Source: VRUE01 sp963728835
Lineage (GTDB): Bacteria; Actinomycetota; Thermoleophilia; Solirubrobacterales; 70-9
Direction: 5' to 3'
NCBI GenBank assembly: GCA_963728835.1
Contig: CAVSKZ010000002.1
Coordinates: 1,240,001-1,304,000, forward strand
Length of the DNA stretch: 64,000 nucleotides
Shown: positions 7,368-16,883 of the stretch, piece after piece
How the letters are laid out: every line of letters starts with the position of its first letter
How positions within the stretch are numbered: the first letter of the stretch is position 1
Notes under the pieces: model-generated
Databases searched by the model: none
The model's input: the letters and a program-made list of their open reading frames with translations, nothing else
Told to the model about the DNA's origin: nothing
Translations under genes and position numbers: made by a program

Positions 7368-8771
7368 ATGCGCGTCCTTCTCTTCCACGGCTACATGCTG
7401 CGCGGCACCGGCAGCAACATCTACAACGCCAACCTCGCTCGCGCCCTGGCCCGCCTGGGTCACGAGGTCCATCTGCTCTGCCAGGACCGCGAGACGAAGA
7501 TCGAGGGCGTCGAGATCCACAACCCCGACATCCACGGCTTGCTTCCGGTTTACGTCAAGGACCCCTACGAGGGCTTCGAGGTCAAGACCTTTCCCGAGCT
7601 GACCGAGGAGGAGCTGGAGCGCTACATCGAGGCCAACGTCGCCGCCGTGCGCGAGGTCGCGGCGCGGGCAGGGGGCATAGACGCCGCCCTCGCCAACCAC
7701 CTGGTCATGGGCCCGGCAATCCTCGCCCGGGCCGGCATCGGCCCCTTCGCCGCAAAGATCCACGGCTCGGCTCTGGAGTACACGGTCAAACCGAATCCCC
7801 GGTTCCTGTCGTATGCGCGGGAGGGCATGGAAGCGGCTCGGGGCGTGCTCGTCGGCTCGCGACATACGGCGGAGTCGCTTTGGGAGGCGCTGCCGGAAGT
7901 CTCCGGCCTGCAAAAGAAGACGAAGCTCGGTCCGCCAGGCGTCGATACGGAGGCGTTTCGGCCGCGGGGCCCGTCACGGCCTCGGGGGGGCCTGCGGGCG
8001 GGGGCTGCGCCTCCGTTCTCGGCCCCCCCGAGTCCGCGCCACCCGCGGAGAGTCGTCTTCGTCGGAAAGCTGATCGTTTCCAAGGGCGTGGATTTGCTGC
8101 TGGCGGCGTGGCCGTTGGTGAAGGCCGAGCATTCCGATGCGGTGCTCGAAATCGCGGGGTTCGGCGCGTACGAGGACGGGCTGCGGCAGCTGCTTGCTGC
8201 TCTTGAGGAGGGGAACCTCGGTAGGGCTGGTGAGATCGCGGAGGCTGGCTGGAGCCTGGAGGGTGGGGAGGAGAGCCCGCTGCCGATCCTGTCCGCGTTC
8301 CTGCGGGAGCCGCCTGCTGGGTATGCGGAAGCTGCCCGGGCTGCCGCCGGGTCGGTCGAGTTCATCGGCAGGCTGGAGCACGATGAGGTGGCCGAGCTGT
8401 TGCCGGATGCGGAGGCTCTGGTCATGCCGAGCACGTTTCCGGAGGCGTTTGGGATGGTGGCCGCGGAGGCTGCCGCCTGCGGGGTGCTGCCGGTGTCCGC
8501 GGGGCACTCGGGGATGCTGGAGGTCTCGCGGCAGCTGATGGCGGCGCTGCCGCCGGAGGTGGGGGGGCTGACCTCCTTCCCGGTCGAAGAGGGCGCCGTG
8601 GAGGCGATCGCAGAGCGGCTCAACGGGTGGCTGGGGCTGCCCGAGGAGGAGCGCGTCGCGGCTCGCGAGGCGCTTGTCGAGACCGCTGGCCGGCTTTGGA
8701 GCTGGGAGGGCGTCGCCCGCGGCGTTATCGCCGCCTCACGGGGCGACCTTGACCGTCTGCCGGATGCATAG
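7368..8771 (+). CDS. GT4-family glycosyltransferase
   Basis: A 467-residue GT-B fold glycosyltransferase. The N-terminal domain starts with MRVLLFHGYMLRGTGSNIYN, the glycine-rich acceptor-side loop. The C-terminal nucleotide-sugar domain begins near HPRRVVFVGKLIVSKGVDLL. The family motif near the end is LVMPSTFPEAFGMVAAEAA, containing the EX7E glutamates (PEAFGMVAAE). A low-complexity insert rich in Arg, Pro and Gly (around residues 198-222) separates the domains. The donor and acceptor cannot be read from sequence. Confidence 0.88.
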   Translation: MRVLLFHGYMLRGTGSNIYNANLARALARLGHEVHLLCQDRETKIEGVEIHNPDIHGLLPVYVKDPYEGFEVKTFPELTEEELERYIEANVAAVREVAARAGGIDAALANHLVMGPAILARAGIGPFAAKIHGSALEYTVKPNPRFLSYAREGMEAARGVLVGSRHTAESLWEALPEVSGLQKKTKLGPPGVDTEAFRPRGPSRPRGGLRAGAAPPFSAPPSPRHPRRVVFVGKLIVSKGVDLLLAAWPLVKAEHSDAVLEIAGFGAYEDGLRQLLAALEEGNLGRAGEIAEAGWSLEGGEESPLPILSAFLREPPAGYAEAARAAAGSVEFIGRLEHDEVAELLPDAEALVMPSTFPEAFGMVAAEAAACGVLPVSAGHSGMLEVSRQLMAALPPEVGGLTSFPVEEGAVEAIAERLNGWLGLPEEERVAAREALVETAGRLWSWEGVARGVIAASRGDLDRLPDA

Positions 8772-8786
8772 AATGCGCCCCCGCCG

Positions 8787-9579
8787 ATGATAGGGCGCCT
8801 CCCGATAGCCAAGATGTTCGCCGCCACGCTCGTGGGCACCGTCGTGATCTCGGCGGTCATGGTGCCGATCAACTGGCACGGCCAGGGGGCCTCGACGGCG
8901 GCGCCGAAGATCGACCAGCTGCTCAGCGTGATGATCGTCCTCTCGGCCTTCGTCTTCTCGCTGGTGATGGTGATGCTCTTCTACGCGCTGTGGAAATTCA
9001 AAGCCAAGCCGGGGGACGAGTCCGACGGCGAGCCGATCCACGGCAACACCCGCCTCGAGGTGGCCTGGACTGTGATCCCGACGATCATCGTGCTCTTCGG
9101 CGCGCGGCTACAGCTGGTCGGTCCTCAGCGAGATCGAAGAGTCCGTCGAGGACCCGCTCAAGGTCCAGGTCTTCTCCCAGCAGTTCGCCTGGAGCTTCGG
9201 GTACCCGGGCAAGGGCAACGCCTGGTCGGAGGGCGAGCTGCACGTCCCGCTCGACCGCCAGGTCCACTTCAAGATGCACGCCCAGGACGTGATCCACTCC
9301 TTCTGGGTGCCCGAGTGGCGGATAAAGAAAGACAACGTGCCGGGGATCACGACGACCGCGATCGTCACCCCCGACAAGCTCGGCACCTACCAGCTGATCT
9401 GCACCGAGCTCTGCGGCTTCGGCCATACCACGATGCGGGCCGAGGTGGTGGTCGAAACCCCGGCCGACTTCCGCAAATGGGTCGCCGGGCTGGAGGAGAC
9501 GGTGCCCGAGCCGCTGATGGAGTCCGTCGTCCAGGACACCGAGACCGACCCGGTGCCCGTGGGCGCCGGCGGGGCATAA
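8787..9579 (+). CDS. ctaC: Cytochrome c oxidase subunit II (one frameshift near 9105)
   Basis: Carries the CuA centre that accepts electrons from cytochrome c. Two N-terminal membrane helices (MFAATLVGTVVISAVMVPI and LLSVMIVLSAFVFSLVMVM) precede LEVAWTVIPTIIVLFG. An indel near 9105 shifts the frame before YSWSVLSEIEES. In the second frame the CuA ligands are complete: DVIHSFWVPE supplies the first His, and CTELCGFGHTTM supplies Cys, Cys, His and Met with the canonical spacing. It starts 15 bases after the glycosyltransferase gene and is followed by ctaD. Confidence 0.92.
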
Positions 9580-9592
9580 TGGAGGACGTCTG

Positions 9593-11501
9593 ATGGTGGC
9601 TGCGATCAAGCGACCGGGGTGGATTCGCGGCGTGCTCGGCGCGCTGCTCGGGGCCGGCTTCGGCTTCGGCCTCGTCATCGCCCTGCGGGCGATCTCCGAC
9701 CTGCCGCTCTACCAGACCGAGCAGACCGGCTACCCGCACATCGTCGTGCCGCTGGTGACCGGCCCGCTCGGCTTCCTCGCCGGCTTCGGCTGCTTCGACT
9801 ACTGGCTGCGCTGGGCCGTGGGCATGCCGACGATTCCCGAGGACCACTCCCAGCACGGCGCCAAGAGCTGGAAGGACTACTTCCGCTTCAACACCGACCA
9901 CAAGGTGATCGGCATCCAGTACATCGTCACCACCTTCTTCTTCTTCTTCGTGGGCGGCCTGATGGCGATGGTGGTCCGGGCCGAGCTGGCGCAGCCGGGC
10001 ACCCAGATCGTCGACGCCGCCACCTACAACAGCCTCTTCTCCACCCACGCGGTGCTGATGATCTTCCTCTTCGTGATCCCGGTCTTCGCCGGGATCGCCA
10101 ACTACGTCCTGCCGCTGATGATCGGCGCGCCGGACATGGCCTTCCCGCGCCTCAACGCGCTCAGCTTCTGGATGCTGCCGCTGGCCGGGCTGCTCTTCAT
10201 CGGCAGCTTCCTGGCGCCCGGCGGCGCCTTCGACACCGGCTGGACCGGCTACGCGCCGCTATCGACCGGGGCGCCGCTGGGGCAATCGTTCTTCAACCTC
10301 GGCGTCCAGTTCGCCGGCGCCTCCTCGATCGCCACGGCTCTCAACTTCCTTGTGACGATCATCACTATGCGTGCGCCCGGGATGACCTTCTGGCGCATGC
10401 CGCTGCTGGTCTGGGCGAATCTCTCGACCTCGCTGCTGGTCGTCGCCGCGACGCCGTTCATCGCCGGCGTCCAGTTCATGGTCCTCTTCGACCGCGCCCT
10501 CGGCACCCAGTTCTTCGAGTTCGCCGGCGGCGGCGACGTCGTCAGCTACCAGCACATCTTCTGGTTCTACTCGCACCCGGCCGTCTACATCATGATGCTG
10601 CCCGGCTTCGGGATCATCAGCGAGGTCATCTCGACCCACGCCCGCAAGCCGATCTTCGGCTACCGGCTGATGGCGCTGGCGCTGATCGGGATCGTCGTGC
10701 TCAGCTACTCGGTCTGGGCCCACCACATGTTCGTCGCCGGCATGTTCAGCTGGCTGCGGGTGCCGATGATGATCACGACGCTGCTGATCGCGGTGCCGAC
10801 CGGGATCAAGATCTTCTCCTGGCTGGGCACGCTCTACTTCGGCAAGATCCACACCTACTCGACGGCGATGCTGTTCGCGCTCGCCTTCATCGTCACCTTC
10901 ACGATCGGCGGCATCAGCGGCGTGATGCTGGGCATGGTGCCGATCGACATCCACGTCTCCGACACCTACTTCATCGTCGCCCACATCCACTTCGTGCTCT
11001 TCGGCGGCTCGGTCTTCACGATCTTCGCCGGCATCTACCACTGGTTCCCGAAGATGACCGGGCGGATGTACGACGAGAAGCTCGGCCGGGTCCATTTCTG
11101 GGGCACGCTGATCGGCACCTGGGTCACCTTCATCCCGATGCACTGGGTCGGGATGGACGGGATGCCGCGGCGCGTCGCCGACTACGCGACCCAGTTCGGC
11201 GAGTGGAACCTGCTGATCAGCTGCGGCGCCTTCCTGCTCGGCGCCTGCCAGCTCGTCTTCCTCTACAACATGGTCGTCAGCTGGCGCTTCGGCCCGCGCG
11301 CGGAGGCCAATCCGTGGCGGGCCAACTCGATCGAGTGGCAGGTCTCCTCGCCGCCGCCGATCTTCAACTTCGACGAGATCCCGCGCGTGGTCGGCGGCCC
11401 GTACGAGTTCGGCGTGCCCGGCGCGCGCCACGCGATCATGGCCGGCGAGAGCGTCGAGGCCCCGGCGGAGCCGCAGACCGACGGCGGTGGGCTCGACATG
11501 A
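9593..11501 (+). CDS. ctaD: Cytochrome c oxidase subunit I, A2-type heme-copper oxidase
   Basis: The catalytic subunit that reduces oxygen at the heme a3-CuB site. All six metal-binding His are visible: STHAVLMIF (heme a), YSHPAVYIMMLPGFG and WAHHMFVAG (CuB), and VAHIHFVLFGG (heme a3 and a). The YSHPAVY segment replaces the usual HPEVY glutamate, the mark of A2-type oxidases where Tyr-Ser takes the glutamate's role. About 100 extra N-terminal residues add two membrane helices. The open frame runs past the likely end into the next gene; an ATGA overlap at 11498-11501 implies an indel just upstream. Confidence 0.93.
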
Positions 11502-12374
11502 GCGAGCCGAGGCACGTCCGCTGCTCGTCTTCCTCAACGAGGTGGCGGGTGGCCGCAAGCTGCTGCAGGCCGTGCAAGAGCGGGCCGAGACAGCGTCCCG
11601 TTCGTGGCCGTCGCCGCGCCTCAGAACCAGCCGGCGGTCGGCCAGCTGATCGACTCCGGCGAACTGCGCGACGCCGCGCGGGCCCGGGTCGAGGTGACGA
11701 TGTCGATCCTCTCCGAGTACGGGATCGACTCGGTCGGCGAGGTGATGGACCCCGAGCCGTCGCTGGCGCTCGACGACGCCGTCCGCGCCCACGAACCCGG
11801 CGAGGTGCTGCTCTCCTGCGCCGCGGAGACGCGTTTCGGCTTCACCCGCAAGGACCTGGTCGCGTGGGCGACGGACCGCTTCGAGCCGCGAGATCGAGGT
11901 CACCCACATCCCGGTGCGGATCGCAGACGACTCGGTCAGCTGGGAGAAGAGCCACACGCTCGTCGTCGCGACCCAGACCGTGGCCGCGCCGGACCTGGTC
12001 GGCCGGCTCAAGGAGCGCGCCGCCGGCCACCCGCACCGCTACACGATCATCTGCCCGCGGGCAGAGGACGTGACCGAGGCCGCAGATCGTCGCGACCTCG
12101 CCTCGACGCTGGCCGAGCTCTACCGGGCAGACGTCGACGCCACCGGCCAGCCGATGAGCCCCGACCCCTTCCACGCCGTGAAGAACGCGATCGAGCACTA
12201 CAGCATCGACGAGGTGCTGATCTCGACCTTCGCCGGCGAGAGCTCGCGCTGGCTCGAGGACGACCTGATCGGCAAGGTCCGCGAGATCACCGACAAGCCG
12301 TCGAGCACCTCGAGGTCGGCCGGCCCGCCGCCGCCGTCGCCGCGGCGGTCGCCGAGGGTGAGGAGGGGGTCTGA
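11498..12374 (+). CDS. Tandem universal-stress-like protein inside the oxidase operon (several frameshifts)
   Basis: Two related Usp-like modules. The first begins RPLLVFLNEVAGGRKLLQAV, the second begins HTLVVATQTVAAPDLVGRL. Each ends in a similar segment (HEPGEVLLSC.. and YSIDEVLISTFAGESSRWLE). The protein is cut by indels near 11515, 11600, 11890, 12085 and 12300, yet the pieces line up in order. It starts at an ATG overlapping the presumed ctaD end, and its stop overlaps the ctaE start (TGATG). The single-module protein at 13115 is a relative. A role in oxidase regulation or assembly is inference from position only. Confidence 0.65.
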
Positions 12375-12999
12375 TGGAGAGCGCGACGGTCGCCCTGGAC
12401 CACGCCCACGAGGAGCATCACGGGCCGCCGGAGGCCAACGAGAGCTCGCGGATCGACCGCCAGACGCTCGGGATCCTGCTCTTCATCGTCTCCGAGGTGA
12501 TGCTCTTCGGCGCCTTCTTCGCCGCCTACTTCTTCCTCCGCGTCGTCGTCGACCCGCCGGCCTGGCCGCCGGAGCCCTACGAGCTGCCGGTCAGCGTGGC
12601 GCTGGATCAACACCTGCATCCTGGTCTCCTCGAGCTTCACGATCCACTACGCGCTGGAGGCGATCCGCAGGGGCAACCGGGCGGGCCTCAAGCTCGGCCT
12701 CGTGCTCACCTGGCTGCTCGGCGCAACCTTCCTCTTCATCCAGGTCAACGAGTACGTCCACATCGGCTTCAGCGCCCGCGACCTCGGCTTCGGCTCGATC
12801 TTCTACAGCCTCACCGGCCTGCACGGCGCTCACGTCTTCGTCGGGCTCCTGCTGCTCAGCTTCGCCACGATCCGCGCCTTCCGCGGCCACTTCGGCCCCG
12901 CGGCAAAGGACCACCTCGGCGTCGAGGTGCCAGGGCATCTACTGGCACTTCGTCGACGTGATGTGGATCATCGTCTTCCTGACCGTCTACATCCTCTGA
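12374..12999 (+). CDS. ctaE: Cytochrome c oxidase subunit III (two frameshifts)
   Basis: A membrane subunit of about 208 residues and seven helices that stabilises subunit I. The start reads IDRQTLGILLFIVSEVMLFG, a standard subunit III first helix. After an indel near 12600 the frame continues as YALEAIRRGNRAGLKLGL and GLHGAHVFVGLLLLSFATI. After a second indel near 12930 it ends with GIYWHFVDVMWIIVFLTVYI, the canonical YWHFVDxVW end. The ATG shares a base with the upstream stop codon. Confidence 0.92.
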
Positions 13000-13023
13000 G
13001 GCGGCTGCAAATCGGCGCCTGGG

Positions 13024-13072
13024 GGCGTCCTCGGTCGCTCGCGTGCAGAGCACGCCACGCTCCCTGCGTCCT
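13024..13072 (+). repeat. 49-bp dispersed intergenic repeat, copy 1
   Basis: These 49 bases are identical to 23393-23441, and both copies begin 12-24 bases after a stop codon on the plus strand. An inner hairpin GCGTG-CAGAG-CACGC is visible. Short flanking arms are locus-specific: GAGGCGG (from 12998) pairs with CCGCCTC (about 13091-13097), and GCCTGGG pairs with CCCAGGC. A role as a terminator or structured 3' end is plausible. Confidence 0.8.
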
Positions 13073-13114
13073 ACCCAGGCTTGATTTTCGCCGCCTCAGG
13101 GGGAAAATCGAGTT

Positions 13115-13766
13115 ATGCACAATCCGCTGAGGTCCGAGGCGGATGCCTTCCGCTGGTTCGTCGTGGTTCTGGCGGGCTGCGCCTCGGTGGGCGTTCTGGC
13201 GGCCCTGACCAGACCGCTCGTCGGGCTGATCTGGGCAGCGGTCATGATCGGCGCCGGGATCGGCCTCGCCTATCGCAGCTCGCGCGGACGGCTGCCACCG
13301 TGGTCTGCTGCTCACGAGGGGTGGCGACGGCAAGCACCGGCTTGCTCGTGGTCGCCAACGAGACGGTCGGGGGGAGGCGCTGCTGGAGGAGATCCGCAGT
13401 CGCTGCCGGGGGCGGGACTGCGAGATCCTCATCGTCACCCCGGCCCTGACCGGCTCGCGCGCCTCGCACTGGGCGTCCGACGTCGACGAAGCGATCGAGC
13501 TGGCCCGGCAGCGGATGGAGCTCTCGCTGATCGCGATCGGGGGGCTGGGGCTGAAGGCGAGGGGGGAGATCGGCGACTCAGACCCCAACGTGGCGATCGA
13601 GGACGCGCTGCGGGTCTTCCCGGCCGACGAGATCGTCATCTCGACCCACCCACCGGACCGCTCCCGCTGGCTCGAGCGGGGGGTGGTCGACCGTGCCCGC
13701 GAGCAGATCGACCTGCCGATCGCCCATGTGGTCGTCGACCTCGAGGCCGATCGTGCGACTCCGTGA
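13115..13766 (+). CDS. Membrane-anchored universal-stress-like protein (frameshifted)
   Basis: The N-terminus has two hydrophobic stretches (WFVVVLAGCASVGVLAAL and LVGLIWAAVMIGAGIGLAY). After indels near 13300 and 13370 comes a Usp-like module: TGLLVVANETVGG, CEILIVTPALTGS, DEAIELARQRMELSLIA and FPADEIVISTHPPDRSRWLE. It resembles the modules of the protein at 11498. It follows the 49-bp repeat after ctaE and may be transcribed with the oxidase genes or separately. Confidence 0.65.
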
Positions 13767-13833
13767 CACTTTTGTTGCCGGATCGCAATTTCCCGCCAAC
13801 ATGAGGAAACGTTTTGTCTTCTAGCCTGTCAAG

Positions 13834-14103
13834 ATGGAGATGATGACTTCGAGCTGGACCGACGACCGAATGGACGACCTGAAGGGGCAGGTCGACGATC
13901 TCGGACGGCGGATGGAGCAGCGATTCGCTCAGGTCGATCAGCGGTTCGCCGAGGTCAACCGGCGCATGGATGAAGGCTTCGCCGAAATGAACCAGCGCCT
14001 TGACGCGATGCAGCGCACGATGATCCAGTTCGGAGCGGTCATGATCGCGGCCCTCGTCGGGCTGCTGGCGACCCAGCTCGGGTTGATCCTGACTCAGCTC
14101 TGA
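13834..14103 (+). CDS. Small membrane-anchored coiled-coil protein
   Basis: An 89-residue protein. Residues 10-60 form heptads such as RRMEQRFAQVDQRFAEVNRR and RRMDEGFAEMNQRLDAMQ, which should make a parallel coiled coil. Residues 65-88 (QFGAVMIAALVGLLATQLGL) form one C-terminal membrane helix. Such tail-anchored coiled coils are common near membrane complexes, but I know no function. Its end overlaps the convergent ctaA gene by ten bases. Confidence 0.7.
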   Translation: MEMMTSSWTDDRMDDLKGQVDDLGRRMEQRFAQVDQRFAEVNRRMDEGFAEMNQRLDAMQRTMIQFGAVMIAALVGLLATQLGLILTQL

Positions 14104-15064
14104 CTCAGCGCCGGCTCCCGTGCGTCCCGCCGGATCTCTGTTTCGTCGGTCGCGGCGCCCGATCGCGGCTCCAGGCGCCCGGCGGTCGCGACGCTCCACA
14201 GCATCGCCAGCCAGGTGGCGGTGGCGAGGGCGACGTGGAGCCAGACGAGCTCCGAGGGCAGCTCCAGGGCCCACTGGAGGCCTCCCACGACCCCCTGAAG
14301 GGCGAGCAGGCCGAGGACGGCGCCGAGGGGCTTCATGGCCCTCCTGTCGCCTCCTGGGCGGCGCAGGAGGAGCCAGACGGCGATCGCGGCGAGGCCGAAG
14401 ACCGCGGCGATCGCCGAGTGGCGCTGCACGACCCACTCCAGCGTCCCCGTGCCCTCGAAGTCGAAGCGGTGGACCAGCTCGCCCTCGTGGGCGCCGGCGT
14501 GGGGCCCGGAGGCGGTGGCGATCGTGCCGGCGAGGATCGTCAGCTGGCCGAGCGGGATCAGGGCCCGCACCGCCCAGACGCCGAGCCGGTCGTCCGGAGC
14601 GCCGTCGCTCCCGTGGCTCGTAGCGAGCGCACCAGGCGAGGGCGAAGGAGGCGTCGAGCAGCAGCATCGAGAGGATGAAGTGGCTCATCACCAGGCCGGG
14701 GGCGAGGTGGTACTTGACGACCAGGGCGCCGAGGATCGCCTGGCCGATCACGCCGAGCGGCAGCAGCGCGCCGAAGAACGCGAGGTGGCCGCGGAAGGGA
14801 CGGCGGAACCAGGCGAGGGCGCTGGCGGCGATCACGGCGAGGCCGACGAAGCCGGTCAGCAGCCGGTTGCCGTACTCGATCACCGCGTGGGTGTCGAGCG
14901 GCGGCACCGTCCCGCCGTAGCATTTGGGCCAGTCGGGGCAGCCGAGGCCCGAGCCGGTCAGCCGCACGGCGGCGCCGGTCAGCACGATCAGCGAGAGCGC
15001 CGCGAGGGCGACCAGGGCGACCTTGGCGTAGCAGCTCGGGAGTGATGCGGAGGCGCTCGCGCAT
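14094..15064 (-). CDS. ctaA: Heme A synthase, COX15/CtaA family (two frameshifts)
   Basis: Oxidises the C8 methyl of heme O to give heme A for the oxidase at 8787-12999. The start reads MRERLRITPEL; after an indel near 15025 the next segment is YAKVALVALAALSLIVLTG, followed by RLTGSGLGCPDWPKCYGG, the family signature with its Cys pair. VIEYGNRLLTGFVGLAVIAA supplies one heme-ligand His/Glu region. After an indel near 14600, VVQRHSAIAAVFGLA and LVWLHVALATATWLAML supply the C-terminal His ligands. Confidence 0.9.
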
Positions 15065-15083
15065 GTTGCCTCAGCGGATGATG

Positions 15084-15108
15084 CCAGCGACCGCCGGGCG
15101 GTCGCTGG
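15084..15108. terminator. Hairpin downstream of the cytochrome c gene
   Basis: A near-perfect GC palindrome: CCAGCGACCGCC pairs with GGCGGTCGCTGG across a single-base loop. It lies six bases past the stop of the minus-strand cytochrome c gene and just before ctaA, as expected for an intrinsic-like terminator without a clear T run. Confidence 0.65.
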
Positions 15109-15113
15109 AGGGC

Positions 15114-15818
15114 TCAGCCTTTGCTGTTCCCGCCGCCTTTGCCGCTCGTCGATTCGAGCAGGTACTGGACCAGGTCTTCGAGTTCCTTCGGCGTCAGCAT
15201 CTGCTCGTAGTTGGCGGGCATCACGTTGGGCGGATAGCCCTTGGCGATGACTTTGCTCGGGGTCGACGATCGACTCGTCGATCATCGCGGCGCTCTGGCC
15301 GGCCAGGACTTCGTCGAGGTTGGGCCCGGTCACGCCGCCCGATTTGGCGGCGGCGAGCGTGTGGCAGCCGCCGCAGCCGTTGTTGGCGAAGACCTGGGCG
15401 CCGGGGCCGCCGGGAACTCTGGGCGGCGCCGCGCCGGGCACGCCGGCGTACATCGCCGACGTAGGCGGCGACGTCCTGGAGGTCCTGCCCGCTGACGAGG
15501 TCGGCGGGCATCGAGACCGCCGGGTTGTCGTTGCTCGGCCGCGGGAACTCGACCTGCGCTTCGACCACGCCCTTCGACCGTCGAGTCGTTCTCGCCGACG
15601 GCGCGAGCCGCGGCGAAGGCGTCGTCGAGGTCGGGGCCGATCTGAGCCGTCGTCCCGGCCTGCGCCATCGCGTGGCAGGTGCCGCATTTCTGGACGAAGA
15701 GGGCGCGGCCCCTTTCGGGGTCGGCGTCGCTGGTGCCGCAGCCGGAAGCCGGCAGCGCCACGGCCGCGAGGGCGGCGAGGGCGAGCAGGGGGCGGATGGC
15801 GGTCGAGAGCTTGGGCAT
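15114..15818 (-). CDS. Diheme c-type cytochrome, lipoprotein (frameshifted)
   Basis: The signal peptide ends in a lipobox-like ALPASGCG, so the protein is probably lipid-anchored outside the membrane. Two class I heme sites are seen in different frames: FVQKCGTCHAMA and ANNGCGGCHTLA. The first domain has a possible axial Met in AVSMPADLVSGQ, the second in VMPANYEQMLTPKELEDLV. Indels lie near 15590, 15455 and 15260. Its likely job is electron delivery to the A2-type oxidase. The start is ATG at 15818; 15851 is an alternative. Confidence 0.8.
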
Positions 15819-15944
15819 ACGGCGCGAAGCGCGCCGGAGTCTATATGCCACGGCCCCGCGAAAGCGCGCTTGCGCAGGCGTGGGTGTGGGGTAGGCTTGA
15901 GACGATCCTCACTATCTTGCGAGCCCGGGAAAGGAGGCACCCAG

Positions 15945-16347
15945 ATGCAGGTACGGGAAGGGATGTCGGAGGTGGTCCTGACGGTCGGGCCCTCGCACAC
16001 CCTGCGCGACGCGGCCACGATGATGGCCGAGAAAGGGGTCGGCGCCGCGCTGGTCACCGACGACGAGACGCCGGTGACCGCGCATCGTCACCGAGCGCGA
16101 CATCCTCCTCTCCCTGGGCGGCGGCGAGGACCCCGACTCCGAGCGCGTCGGCGACCACATGAGCGACAGCGTGATCGTCGCCTCGCCGGACTGGAGCCTC
16201 GAGCACGCCGCGGCGGAGATGTCGCGACGCGGGATTCGCCACCTGGTCGTCTACGACGGGCCCGAGCTGGTCGGCGTGCTCTCGATGCGCGACATCGTCC
16301 GGGTCTGGACCAGCGAGGGCGCGACCTCGGGGATGACGCCGGACTGA
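15945..16347 (+). CDS. CBS-domain pair protein (frameshift near 16080)
   Basis: A stand-alone CBS pair of about 133 residues that should bind an adenine nucleotide. CBS1 contains SHTLRDAATMMAEKGVGAAL and, after the indel, RIVTERDILLSL. CBS2 contains WSLEHAAAEMSRRGIRHLVV and ELVGVLSMRDIVRVW. An AAAGGAGG ribosome-binding site lies about eight bases before the ATG. It is divergent from the cytochrome c gene and convergent with the subunit-IV-like gene. Confidence 0.85.
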
Positions 16348-16361
16348 CTGCGTCTCGGAGA

Positions 16362-16470
16362 GCGCCCATCCCGGCAGGTCGTGGACGCTGCTACGCGTTC
16401 GGCCGCTTCCAGGTGCACAGCGATCTCAGCGACCCCGACAACGTTCATGGTCCCAGCTGGGATGCGGCGC
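16362..16470. repeat. Imperfect inverted repeat between convergent genes
   Basis: Bases 16362-16372 pair with 16459-16470 with one unpaired base, enclosing an 86-base spacer. The placement between the CBS gene and the opposing oxidase-subunit gene matches the other large inverted repeats in the window, but the arms here are short and imperfect. Confidence 0.4.
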
Positions 16471-16761
16471 TTAGCGCGGAGGCGTGATCTGTTCGACCGG
16501 CAGCACGGCGCCGCGGACGTGCTGCTTGCGCGGCAGCTTGTAGTAGTCGCGGATCGCGCCGCGGATCATGCTGCGCAGGGCGAAGAGGGCGATCACGCCG
16601 CCGATGATCGAGTAGATCCAGCCGCGGACCATGAATCCCTCGGCGAAGATGCCGCAGACGGTCAGGGCCAGGGCGAAGGCGAAGAAGCCGGCGCCCAGGA
16701 GGAGCTGGGCGGGTAGACCTGCTCGCCCGGCTCGGGTATGTGCCGGTGCTCAGGAGCTCAT
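16471..16761 (-). CDS. Cytochrome c oxidase subunit IV-like membrane protein (frameshifted)
   Basis: Starts MSSEHRHIPEPGEQVY after repair of an early indel; a second indel follows near 16715. The rest reads FFAFALALTVCGIFAEGFMV and RGWIYSIIGGVIALFALRSM, two membrane helices, then a basic tail ending PVEQITPP. This resembles the small subunit IV of actinobacterial oxidases. Its ATG overlaps the stop of the small gene upstream (ATGA). It is the last gene of the ctaB-containing minus-strand operon. Confidence 0.55.
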
Positions 16762-16870
16762 GAGGCGATGTAGAGGACCGCGGCCAGGAAGCAGAGGGCG
16801 AAGACCGCGGTGGCGATGCCGCCGGCGAGGAGGCCGGCGGAGATGTTCGTCTTGCGGTCTCGCGGTCCAC
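16758..16870 (-). CDS. Very small single-helix membrane protein
   Basis: About 36 residues: after an indel near 16858, KTNISAGLLAGGIATAVFAL leads to CFLAAVLYIAS and a TGA that overlaps the next ATG. One hydrophobic helix fills most of the protein. Such mini-subunits are common in oxidase operons. The GTG start at 16870 is a guess. Support comes from the ATGA junction and from lying between ctaB and the subunit-IV-like gene. Confidence 0.45.
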
Positions 16871-16883
16871 GCCCGGATTTCTA

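Noticed and set aside
9593..12073. Fusion of cytochrome oxidase subunit I to the Usp-like protein
   Set aside because: The continuous frame arises from an indel near the junction; the downstream part loses the Usp frame, and an ATGA overlap marks two genes.
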